From positions 620,001 through 684,000 of the forward strand of contig NC_089186.1 of NCBI RefSeq assembly GCF_947507565.1: a stretch of 64,000 nucleotides of DNA. Direction: 5' to 3'. Below are positions 12,290 to 22,280 of this stretch, one piece after another. Positions within the stretch are counted from its first letter, which is position 1; each line of letters opens with the position of its first letter. The translations under genes were made by a program, and so were the position numbers. Below the pieces are notes generated by a model. That model did not search any database. It was given only the letters and a program-made list of their open reading frames with translations, and had not been told where the DNA came from. This DNA comes from Oscarella lobularis. Its lineage: Eukaryota > Porifera > Homoscleromorpha > Homosclerophorida > Oscarellidae.

Positions 12290-12520
12290 TTTTGACAGTT
12301 GACGGAAATTAGCCTGAGAGATCGGGTTATAAAGTCTTCGACAAAGAAAACATTGGCCCAATATCGATACACTAGAAGACGTAGCCGACCTCACAGTCAA
12401 TATGGCCTCGCAGCAATTCAAGCGAAAAAAATCGTCAAAATATGCAATTCAAACTGAAAATCGCGCTGGACAATCGGGCGAGAACTTATCTAAAACTTCT
12501 GACATTGTCGGAGATAATCG
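12290..12520 (+). pseudogene. Broken copy of the SAM-like/RRM gene 5' part
   Basis: The segment starts with the same acceptor-like TTTGACAG followed by the first codons of the gene at 5018, but the start ATG is TTG here. Pieces matching the SAM region (DTLEDVADLTV-like) follow with gaps, then a short piece matching about 5565-5605. The rest of the gene, including both RRMs, is missing. It is the left end of a collapsed duplicate of 5.0-7.9 kb. Confidence 0.7.
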
Positions 12521-13440
12521 CCAATTGCTCGGAATGTCCCAGGCCCTTATCTCCGTAGGCCGATATCTATGTGAGGAACAAAAAGAGTCGACATGCTTCA
12601 CTTATTAATTAATTTAATACGTTCTTCTAACTTTCTCTATAGAATCGTTACGAGAAGCTCATAAGCCAACTTCTATCATAGAAGGCTTATTTTCGGACTA
12701 TGGCACACTTTTACTAGACTCTAACACACAATACAGTATCTCGATCGATCTAACCTGATGTAGATAAATGGCTCCGCGAGTCTTCGTCGTCGCCCTGCGG
12801 AAGGACATCGTCATTGACAACGAATTCAACTTCCAAACGATGGTGATCGCGAAAGTTTGAAGCCGAGCTGCATGTCCTCTAGCTGAGAAAATACTCCCAA
12901 ACTCAAATAATAAACGCAGTTGATATCTTTACCTCTCGATGCTCTGGAGATGATCGACAGCGAATCGCTCGGAATGTCCCAGCCCTTTTGTGAGGAACAG
13001 CTCTGATCTGCGCGGGCTTTACGCGGAGCACAGCCGCCAAATCGGACAAACATACCACTACGTTAACGCGGATATAGATCGAACCGCGTGAAACCTCCGA
13101 GGCTCGCTGCTGGACTTCGAAACGCTTGGGAGCCTCGAAGCCATTTTGATTACCTATGTCCCGTATAAGAGATGTCGGAGATCTGTTTGTATCTCTGGCT
13201 GCGTTGCAGATTGCGCAAGCTGTTTGACATTCATCAAAAGAGATTTTTGATCAATTTGAATTTACGCGTGCGCTTGAACACGTGCATGTGAACGCCTCAT
13301 CCATCGAGCTCGACTTTCTTCGCGCCTTCGCGCTGAACAAGCAAGCCAACTATCTGGAAGAGACGTCCACGAGTACGAGCCTCTGCGCTCGGCGATCGAT
13401 CGAGGCTCTCAAACACGGAAGCCAAGCCAACAGCTATACT
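12521..13440. repeat. Degenerate segmental copy of 7030-7900
   Basis: Bases about 12605-12760 match 7034-7180, 12770-13150 match 7190-7600 and 13200-13440 match 7660-7880, in the same order and orientation. The copy of the minus-strand gene has a one-base loss near 13070, which brings a stop into frame, and a further short deletion, so it is a pseudogene. The copy of the small plus-strand gene keeps only its last exon. Similarity remains high, which suggests a fairly recent duplication. Confidence 0.7.
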
Positions 13441-13449
13441 GTAGGTACA

Positions 13450-14560
13450 CGTTCGCGATCTCCTCCCAACACGCTCTCGCACAAAGTTTTCGCGTTCTTT
13501 CGCCAGCCGCGCCACACACCGCCTCGCAAAAACAAAAGGCGCCTTCAAGGCAGGCATGCATCGCTTTTCGATCCCGTCACGTGACGGGCGTCCTCCCTGA
13601 AAATCAGACGCGTGCATCCGCTCGCTGGCGGAGCGATCTCGATCCGTACGCACTCGCGTGTCCTCGCTTGCCATTCACCTTTGCATTTACTACGATCCCC
13701 TTTGGCATTCGCACCACTGGGGCCCCCTTTGTCTTTCTCGATTGTTTTCATCTATGGTAATACTTATTATACATGCGTTCTATAGATGGCTTCGCTTGTT
13801 CTAGCAGCGACGAAGAAGCGCGCTTCGACGCTGCATGCGTAAGCGCCCAATCACATTCTTTTTCATGCAAATATTGACCTGACCTTCTTTAGAAACGTGC
13901 GGCACGGCGACCCCAAATCTTCCCGCCTTAGGAAGGGCGGATCGTCTATTTTTCGAAGCGGTCTGCCTTGGGGATAAGCGCAGACGAAGATCAATGAAAT
14001 TTTTCGAGGTCTTTCTTTGGGGCTCCCGTGGAGTAGGCATGCACTTAGGGGGCGGGCCTCCCTGCCACACACACCCCTCGCGGATTGTCTGGCGTGACAC
14101 TGCTCGCGCTCCTGAGCATAGTTCGATTTCCGACTGAATCTAAACACTAGGCTGGTTTCCAACTGTGTAATCAAGGGCGGGTTGGGGTTCAGGAGTGCGG
14201 TTGGTGTCATGGCAGTGCATGATGCCTCATTTGTGTGTGTGACACTGACAGGGAGTGTGACGGGGACGACTCGCATTCGTTGCGTAGAGAGGTTTCGTAC
14301 TCGGTTTTGCTTTACGGCCGACTCTGTTAGTGTGCACGGGTCCTTTCCCCTTGCATTAGGGTTTAGGGCGGCTGTCAGTAGGTAGGGCGGTTAGAGGTTA
14401 GTATAGGTTGTAGCTCCTTTCCCTCAACGTGCTTAGCTGGTAGCCGCCATCCCCGGTTAGACCATTTCACTGGATTGTGGTCTGGTAATTTAGGTTTGAA
14501 TAGATGCATATTTTAGGCATTAATCTAGGTCAATAGATTTGAGGTAATTTTGGCTTATTG
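13450..14560 (+). repeat. Dispersed repeat family A, copy 1
   Basis: About 1.1 kb shared with 29270-30500 (inverted), 45395-46215 (same orientation) and part of 40820-41060. Recognisable blocks include a GC-rich left part with CACGTGACG, a middle block around 13790-13860, and a right block around 14150-14480 ending in TAGCCGCC and A/T-rich sequence. Open frames inside are not conserved between copies, so it is probably a non-autonomous mobile element. Terminal inverted repeats or target-site duplications were not identified. Confidence 0.65.
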
Positions 14561-15127
14561 GCGTACTTGGTTTTGATTATGTTTCGAAACTGTTCGGGAA
14601 TCATCCAAACGAGAACCTGAAGCAGAGCTGAATTTGCGATAATTTAGGAAAATTGAATTCTTCACAAATAGTTGAATAATTAAATGCAAAGAACTATAAA
14701 TCATCAGGTAACATTTTTTGATATGGGAAACGTAGCTACCCATTAATTAGAGATTTGTTTTAGCAGGTTCTCTATGCGTAAATCATTCTTATATAGTACG
14801 CATTCACGCATGCAAGCTGCTTTAGCAAAACACGGCCTATAAAAAAGAAGAAGAACACTATAACTGAATATCACCTTGTCGAAGTGACGCACTTCGTTAA
14901 AAATAGGAACTGGTAGGAACGCGCGAAGGCTTCTGGTATGCACGTTAGGATGTTTGTTCGGACGCGCAATAAGATCGAAGCCATCTAGGTCGATTCTTAG
15001 AAGGGTTGAAATGAGGTGAGAAAAAGTGCAACGGCGAAACGATCCGGCCTCTTAATTAAAAGCCTCGTGCACATTTTGCCCACGCCAGTCACAAGTGTTT
15101 CTTCTCTTCGATCAACGAGTTCTCAGC
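14561..15127 (+). promoter_or_regulatory. 5' flank of first twin gene, duplicated
   Basis: Bases about 14700-15127 resemble 16110-16525 upstream of the second twin gene, with blocks such as GAAACGTAGCTACC, GCAGGTTCTCTATGCGTAAAT and AACGATCCGGCCTCTTAA in the same order. The duplicated block therefore includes the promoter region as well as the coding sequence. No TATA box is certain. Confidence 0.5.
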
Positions 15128-15760
15128 ATGACTCTACTCTATCACAGGCTCATGACCCCGAATTGGCTTGATCAAAACGCCACATTCAATTGCCAGAGAA
15201 CCGTTCAAGATCTCGAACTCCAAATCTCGACCGACTCGTCCAAGTACGAGAATATATTCAAAGTTCCTCTGCTGAAGAGAGGAGTTTTGAAATCGGGCCA
15301 AAGCGACGTCACGATAAGAATTAAGGTCGGTATCGTCCTTCCAGAGCCAGCGAGACCGAGACGAGATCCCATTCTTTTCATGGCCTCCGACGGTAACAAG
15401 TTTGCGATGGGCTTTCAGCTGCGCAACCCTAGTGAGTCCGACTACACGACCAAGGGTCCGTACTATGGGGTCGACGGGGAGCCGGGCCGCATTCTTCGAA
15501 ACTACGCCAAAAGGAGCACCGACGTTCCCGTAAGAGAGCGGGTGAACCCGGACCAATTCGAGATCCTTCTGAAGCCGTCTGACTACTGGGGATCGATCTA
15601 TTCGGCTTTAGACGGCGGTCACAAGCTCAATACGACGTTCGCGTCGACTCTCAATCTGAGCAATGGGCTTTGGCTCGACGTCTACCGCGTCGACGTCGTC
15701 GAGACGTACATTATCAATTACGTCGAAGTGACGGTATACGAAGATAGTCCTAAATGTTGA
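15128..15760 (+). CDS. Twin gene 1, intronless, unknown function (210 aa)
   Basis: Uninterrupted 210-aa frame starting MTLLYHRLMTPNWLDQNATF. I chose the ATG at 15128, not the upstream one at 15095, because it aligns with the start of the second copy. The protein has no signal peptide and no membrane segment. Alternating hydrophobic residues (RIKVGIVLPE, PILFMASDGN, YIINYVEVTVYED) suggest a beta-sandwich, perhaps lectin-like, but this is inference only. It is about 93% identical to the gene at 16526. The lack of introns contrasts with most neighbours and could reflect an origin by retroposition or a short founder gene. I do not recognise the family. Confidence 0.75.
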   Translation: MTLLYHRLMTPNWLDQNATFNCQRTVQDLELQISTDSSKYENIFKVPLLKRGVLKSGQSDVTIRIKVGIVLPEPARPRRDPILFMASDGNKFAMGFQLRNPSESDYTTKGPYYGVDGEPGRILRNYAKRSTDVPVRERVNPDQFEILLKPSDYWGSIYSALDGGHKLNTTFASTLNLSNGLWLDVYRVDVVETYIINYVEVTVYEDSPKC

Positions 15761-16109
15761 ACAATGGCGAGCAGATTCTTGGCTCTGACTCCTTTTCTTT
15801 GTTGTTTGTGTTTTGCTTGTATGTCGTTGTGCGAGTGAAATCTGTTCTTGAACGAGTTTCGAAACCATCCTGAACCAGGGAAGTTACAGCGCGCTATGAG
15901 GATCTCTGGCAGAGCTAATAACGATGAATATATACCTATACTGCAATCCTGAATCGGTCCAAAATTTGGTAGCACCTCCCTCCTTGCCGGCCCTAGCTCC
16001 ATGACCGTGATCGAGCCATAGGAGTATCCTCTCAAACTAACACGTACTGTATTAAGCGACGAGATTTTTATTTTAATAGAATTTTTCAGAATTAAATGAA
16101 TAATTATTT

Positions 16110-16525
16110 AGCAAAGAACTATATATCATCTGGCATCAATTTTCGATACGAGAAACGTAGCTACCTGGTAGGCAGGATTTGTCGTAAGCAGGTTCTCTAT
16201 GCGTAAATCTATAGCACCGTCTCACGCATGCGAGCTGTTAGCAAAACACGGCCTTAACTAACATCATCTTATTGCAATGACGCACTGCGGCACAATTCGT
16301 TTACGCTTGTCTAAATAGGAAGTGGTACACGAATGCACGTTATAGGATGTTTGTTCGGATGCGATAAGATCAAAGCCATATAGCTCGCTTCTCAGAAAGC
16401 GGTGAGAAGCCGCAGAACGAGGAAACGATCCGGCCTCTTAAAGCCTCACATTTTGCCTACGTCAGTCACACAAGTGCTTCTTCTCTTCAACCACGTTTCG
16501 CCCTCACTGAGTTCTGTTCTACGGC
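16110..16525 (+). promoter_or_regulatory. 5' flank of second twin gene, duplicated
   Basis: Matches the flank of the first twin gene in order and spacing with small indels. Shared blocks are the best candidates for regulatory elements, but the short divergence time limits what conservation can show. Confidence 0.45.
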
Positions 16526-17158
16526 ATGTCTCTTCTCTATCACAGGCTCATGACCCCGAATTGGCTCGATCAAAACGCCACATTCAATTGCCAGAGAACC
16601 GTTCAAGATCTCGAACTCCAGATCTCGACCGACTCGTCCAAGTACGAGAATATATTCAAAGTTTGTCTGCTGAAGAAAGGAGCCATCAAATCGGACCAAA
16701 GCGACATCACGATAAGAATCAAGGTCGGAATCATTCTTCCAGAGCCCGCGAGGCCGAGACGAGATCCCATTCTTTTCATGGCCTCCGACGGTAACAATTT
16801 TGCGGTGGGTTTTCAGCTCCGCAACCCTAGTGAGGCCGACTTCGCGACCAAGGGTCCGTACTACGGGGTGGACGGGGAGCCGGGTCGCATTCTTCGAAAC
16901 TACGCCAAAAGGAGCACCGACGTTCCCGTAAGAGAGCGGGTGAACCCGGACCAATTCGAGATCCTTCTGAAGCCGTCTGAATACTGGGGATCGATCTATT
17001 CGGCTTTAGACGGCGGTCACAAGCTCAATACGACGTTCGCTTCGACCCTCAATCTGAGCAATGGGCTTTGGCTCGACGTCTACCGCGTCGACGTCGTCGA
17101 GACGTACATTATCAATTACGTCGAAGTGACGGTATACGAAGATAGTCCTAAATGTTGA
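16526..17158 (+). CDS. Twin gene 2, intronless, unknown function (210 aa)
   Basis: Uninterrupted 210-aa frame starting MSLLYHRLMTPNWLDQNATF, with about 14 differences from the first twin. The differences cluster in residues about 49-113 (for example KVCLLKKGAIKSDQ against KVPLLKRGVLKSGQ), while the N-terminal 45 residues and the C-terminal 100 are almost identical. The 3' flank is also shared for about 70 bases past the stop. It lies in tandem 765 bases downstream. The near identity of the ends fits either recent duplication with selection on the middle, or gene conversion. The fold may be a beta-sandwich; function is unknown. Confidence 0.75.
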   Translation: MSLLYHRLMTPNWLDQNATFNCQRTVQDLELQISTDSSKYENIFKVCLLKKGAIKSDQSDITIRIKVGIILPEPARPRRDPILFMASDGNNFAVGFQLRNPSEADFATKGPYYGVDGEPGRILRNYAKRSTDVPVRERVNPDQFEILLKPSEYWGSIYSALDGGHKLNTTFASTLNLSNGLWLDVYRVDVVETYIINYVEVTVYEDSPKC

Positions 17159-17229
17159 ACAATGGCGAGCGGAATTCTTGGCTCTGACTCCTTTTCTTTG
17201 TTGTTTGTGTTTTGCTTGCTTGCCGCAAG

Positions 17230-18805
17230 CATGTCGTTGCGGGTGAAAATTGTTGTGGCTTTTTGTCTTTGCTATTGAATGGGAAAGACGAAACTGCTCG
17301 CCAGGTTTATCGACCGCCCAGAGGCCGGTACCGGTACTGTAGCCTACTGCCCTAATGCAAGGGCGTGTCACAATCAACATAGCTTCCTAATTTGGATCAG
17401 TCATCGAAATTAGCAATGCCACCCGTGGTGTTGACTGCTTTCTGTCTTTCCCAAAGCGTTCGTTTTTTGGCTTCGCATAATTCGATTAGCGCCACTGACG
17501 TCAATGGACTACATGTAGCCGGTAGCCCACGGTTACTAGAAGAAGCCTAAGCGAACCAGCCGGGGGCCGCCGACCGATAACAATGAAATTTTCAAAATCC
17601 TCGATCTTGAGGCAGGCTACCGGCATATATTTCATTCCCAGAAAAACCGCTTGTCTGGGTCAGGAAAGAACGCATGCTAATGATATAACTACTAGCACTT
17701 GTAGAGTAGAAGGACGCACACCTCAACGTTTCTAGCGGACAAGGCAGAGTTAATTTACAGCGAGCGCATTCTAAAAATAGGGTCATGACTACCTTTACAC
17801 GTCCGGGCAATGAACAGCCCGTATTCAAAGGTAGAGAATCTTCAAATGCAGCGGACTTGTGCCATCTGTAGATAATCTGTAGATTAACCGGGAGTCGGAG
17901 CAGGTACGGCGAGCTCCCTTTCGTAGACAAGGCTCGCGTTCCTCGCCAAATGACGACGTTTCGGGCAAAACGCCTTCAAAACAATATCAGCAGCTGCGAA
18001 AGGTGACCTGACGGTTAACGGACACGACTTGCATTGAGCTTCCTATAGCGAAGCATTTCCATAATGCGATCGACGCTCTTTTGACTTCTGCAAAAGGGGG
18101 CCCGCTCTCAGTGTAAGTTTGTCGTGATTTTCGGTTTAATTTCGTCATTGCGAGGGATCTTAGCTTCGAAAGTTCAAGTTGGGCGATCAAGGCCCCACTT
18201 TTAGGAGCAATACGTGAAACACTCGCCTCTCTACTATCGGAGTTCGGTGAATGAAATGTTTGTTTTGGAAATTGGCACTTTCTAATTGTTACCAGTATCC
18301 AGACTACTGGTTTCTAATTATATAATAATGGATTTTATATCTCCCTCTCAGGAATTTTTGTGATATTTAACTGACTCTTAGATGTATTAGGGAGCAATAT
18401 TTCAAATTCTCCCAGCTCAGATTCGTACTAAGATTTTATTTCCTAATTTACCTACGCTGTAGATCTGACCATGGGCTCTCTATTGAAGGTTCGTTGGGAA
18501 GACGTCCTTTGTTTTTTTGCTGCAAGCTACTAGTGAATACTCAAGTGGAGCAAGGTACTGTGTTCTTTTTATTTCAGCTAGTCCTCAAAGCTGTTTTAAG
18601 TAAGAACCATCTTGAAGAACGACTGAATTGATCTCCTGCATTCCCTCCGTCGAAGAGCAGGCCCGTTGAAGCGGTCGTAGTTGACCAAGCTTGCCAAGTA
18701 TGGTTAGCCCTCTTTTTCAACTGTCTTTTCCTTTGTAGGTACCTCAGTCTTCAAACCTTCCCGATGTCTTCATTCACCTCTGGGCCCCGAGGTGACTGAA
18801 ATAAA
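17230..18805. other. Gene-poor interval
   Basis: About 1.6 kb without an exon I can support. Short frames exist on both strands but none has a recognisable domain, splice context or duplicate. Confidence 0.4.
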
Positions 18806-19140
18806 CCGGCCTAACTCTTGAGCCCGCCGAGGTTAAACGTTGCTCGAAAGCAGGGGAGCACAACCCCTACTCCAGTGGCATGAGTGTTAAACTGCCACCC
18901 CACTTGGGCAAGACGCGGTGGGTTACAATAGCGGTCCCCCTGGAATCAGGTCGGCAGCAATCACATCCGAGCGCTGCCGGTCCCAGGCGTCCGAGCCGGG
19001 AGACTAAACAGGCTCAAACTCCGACGGGGGAGTAGTGAGGTTGACCCCCATCCACCCGAGGGTGGACACACAGAAAATGAAGAGACCTCTGCGCAAAAAT
19101 TTTTTTGATAGTTCCGGTTTAGTTCCGGGTTTTATTTAAT
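18806..19140 (+). repeat. Dispersed repeat family B, copy 1
   Basis: GC-rich block of about 220 bases followed by a more variable tail ending in T-rich sequence and an AATAAA-like end near 19140. A close inverted copy is at about 46975-47345. The core (GCGGTCCCCCTGGAATCAGG and AGACTAAACAGGCTC) is strongly conserved while tails differ. It probably belongs to a SINE-like or other non-autonomous element. Confidence 0.6.
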
Positions 19141-19313
19141 AAATGGCATAGCTGACTTTACTAGTAAGTTGTTTGCGACGCGACCTATTCTTCACGCGAG
19201 ACCCCTTTGGAGAGGGTCACGGAGCAGTTTTCATTCTAATTCGAGAGGTCATGCTCAGGACCCTTTAGGCTACGTCACTAATCTATCATATACAAGTAGC
19301 ACGATCGAAAAGA

Positions 19314-19485
19314 CTACAAATTTGTTTCTTCTTCCATCTTTGATTGACGCTTTGCGTTCCACAAAGAAGTGAAACCATAAGTGAAATCCCTCCAGCCCTT
19401 GGGCCTCCTCATCGGCACGGCCGTCTCCGCTTGCATCAAATACGCTGCCAGCCAGCACAAACCGAATTCCGTAGGAGAAAGCCTG
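19314..19485 (-). CDS. Candidate 3'-terminal exon, unrecognised
   Basis: A frame preceded by a good acceptor (TCGGTTTCAG) encodes FGLCWLAAYLMQAETAVPMR and ends with a stop at 19314 after a charged tail. One hydrophobic segment is possible. I cannot find matching upstream exons, so it could be a chance frame or a relic. Confidence 0.25.
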
Positions 19486-20691
19486 AAACCGAGCCAAATC
19501 ATTCAAGGGCCTTTGGCATATGAAAAATCAAACAGAAGATTGCGTGGCCTCGTTGACAAGCTCTATCGCCTATTGTACAGCCAAATATGTACACATATAC
19601 GGCTAGCTGGATCGCCACACAGCTTCTCCCCTGTACTTACCGTTTACCAGAAATAGATGCTCAGCTGAGGAGCTAGGTCGGAGAGAAGAAACGTTTCCAC
19701 CACAGCAGCTGCTCCATTGCCAATAAATCGTCTGTAGGCAATCGATGATGAATCACTTCCACACGCCTTCGTTACGTGTTGAAGCTAGCTACCCCTTAGA
19801 GAAATCCGTCATCCCAGTGTATAGTAAGTCTTGGCACGTAGGTGACTTTCCTCCAAGCAATGAATCCGATCTGACGCCACTGGATTAAGCTGTACCGATA
19901 TATCTACATCCATTATAAAATTGATATCAATACGAATTTCTGACCTCCCCATCAAGCCTATAAGATAGGATTACGAAATATACAACTGTATCCGGTGATC
20001 AACTTGAAGGAGAAGACACAAGACGTCGACAAACTTTCTCCCTTAGAGGCATACCGTAGCATGATTAATATTCTAAAAGAAATACTCTCAATGCTACACA
20101 AAAAATAATTAACTACCTCTATAGCCTCTTGTCACTGTCAGAGAGATTCAAGAAAAGCTACGAAATCAAATCAAATATATATACTTCAGAACACATAGGT
20201 TTATGCAGAGATCATTTTCACCTCCTATCTCGAATTCATATCCCAGCCGGAAATAGATACTAGTTTATACATCAATATTTAAGCCTAACACAAATTTGTC
20301 TATATAAATAGTGGCAGTATTACGACATGTTCTCACTGGCTCCATTTCGGAATTCAATAAAGCGTATCATCATCATGAGGATCATTGAATCGATTAGCCA
20401 CAATTCCATGGCTCACAGGATACAAGTCCTTTCGAGAGAAAAACAATAGATTAACAAATAATAGTTTAGTGCTTACTGTAGCAATGCTATAGCGATTAGG
20501 AAAAATCTTTGGGGAAAACTGAGAGTGGAGAGACTTTCAAGCATGTGACGTCAAAATCTGTAGACCTATAGTGAATACAGTGTAGGAGTTTTTCACAATT
20601 GAGATAATCCTTGATGAAAACCATGAGAAGCAAAGGCATTCTACCCCAAGAAAAGTCATCCGAGAATATTATTCAATAAGTAAAAACACTA
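19486..20691. other. Gene-poor interval
   Basis: A/T-rich sequence with no exon, repeat copy or RNA gene that I can support. Confidence 0.4.
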
Positions 20692-21272
20692 TTACCAATC
20701 TTCTTGCTCTTTCTCTTTTGCGTCCAGAGGCGAGAAATCCAAAGCCAACTTCGGCAAAGAACGGGCGTTAGGGCGATTATAATCTTTTCCAATGGCGAAG
20801 GGGGAGGGGTCTTTAGAATATTTCTTCAAGTCGAAGGAGTCCACCGTGGCTGCAATCAAAGCAACGACTTGCTTCTTTTTCTCCTCCGCTCCTGCGTCTT
20901 TTCGATAAACGAGATGGGCTTCTCCGTCGTTTCAAGCAAAAGCGAGATTTACGCCAGAGGGCCCCGCCTGACAAAATATAGCACGAATGTGTGCGCACGG
21001 ATGAGTAATCCTATTACCGTGGGTACGACCAAGTGCTCACTTTCGGCGTTTTCTGGGAGCTTCGCGTCCGAATCGGCCAATTGCTCATAGACCACGTGAC
21101 TGTATTTACACCCGGAGGCATACGTACACGCAACGTCGTTAAAATCCGACAGAAAATGAATGCTGATAAGTGCATCAAGAGTGCGACGAGTGCCAATACC
21201 AATAACCTCCGTGCACATGTACAGTATAACATTAGTTGATAGCTCCTCATAGAGAATAATTGAACAAATCAA
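20692..21272 (-). pseudogene. Two-exon gene with an in-frame TGA, unrecognised
   Basis: Two phase-0 exons fit well: 21206-21018 (ending EHLVVPT) and 20967-20692 (AGPSGVNLAFA, then TGA, then NDGEAHLVYRKDAGAEEKKK and on to EKEQEDW and a TAA). The reading frame is clearly the same on both sides of the single TGA, and the splice borders are good. The frame is also open upstream to an ATG at 21272. Either this is a recent pseudogene, an allelic or sequencing change, or a read-through/selenocysteine case. No domain is recognised. The C-terminal part is lysine-rich and acidic. Confidence 0.45.
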
Positions 21273-22280
21273 GAACGATCATTATGTCAAAGACGCTGCG
21301 ATGCTTTGTGTTGCTTTTAATTCTTATATTAATGCTTCCACCTCTTGGCAATAAAACTTTGAATTTTTTACTACCGTAACTCGCGCGAATTTTTTTGCTC
21401 TTTTTAATACAATATAAAGACTAAGTGTAAGACTGGCACAAATTGCCCAATAGCTACAGACTAAGCATAAGATATTGATTTTAATTAATTAAGAAAGATG
21501 AAATTTAATTCGTGTCTGAGGCATTGTAAAAAGATACGAGGTAAAATAATAAATATTTTAGTAAAATCCAAGTTTATATGATTTAGGAGTGTCGAGTCAC
21601 CGGTTTAGTGCGCGCGCTACGGATTCCAATTTCCAGGCGCTTTCCTGTGTCAAGTTCCATTGGAATTCCATCACTAAAGTAGAGAAGAGTCCCTAGCGAC
21701 TTCAAATTCAACATGAACGGATAACGACGAGTCGTCAAGCGAAGACGAACACGATCCTCTCAGTCTAGCACAGCTTAGTACGAGGAAATTCCTACGCGTT
21801 GACTCAAATGAAGTGATTGAGTGTGATTCTCTAGCGACTACTGACGATTCAGACAGCGATTTAGAAGAAACAGAAAGTGTTTAAGTGCCGTTGCGCTCAA
21901 ACGAGCTCGAGACGTAGACGAAACCGAAAGGGCTCACGTGTCGCTGCTCCCTAGTAGATTTTTGTGGAAAGAATGCATGACGTGGAGGGGATATGCAAAA
22001 TAGCCCCAAGGTAATGTTGTTTACAGGGACTAAGAAGCTGTCCATTCAGTTCTTACATGCACTGCTGCGACTCTCCTTGTCAATAATATCACCGCGGTGA
22101 CAGGCGGCTGCATAGACGACGACATGTTGTTCTCGTCATGGAGTAAGAGTAGAAATCGAAAGAACGTGGGAGGTAAAGAGGGACTATAAAATTTACCCCG
22201 CGAGAGAGGAATACCCCTGGCAAGCGTTTATCTAAGAGGCATTGAAAGCTTTCCCCATTTTGGCGAAAGCTTCATTCACC
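21273..22280. other. 5' flank of receptor kinase 1, with a short acidic frame
   Basis: Bases about 21720-21886 (+) keep open a strongly acidic Ser/Asp/Glu frame (DNDESSSEDEHDPLSLAQLS to DSDSDLEETESV, then TAA). It has no in-frame start codon; an ATG sits one frame away. It may be a relic of a transposase N-terminus or of another acidic protein. The rest contains the kinase gene's promoter; a piece around 21985-22010 resembles the flank of the second copy near 26545. Confidence 0.35.

Noticed and set aside
15134-16954. Antisense open frames of 140-155 codons over the twin genes
   Set aside because: Both are mirror frames of conserved coding sequence; conservation follows from the sense strand and no domain is seen.
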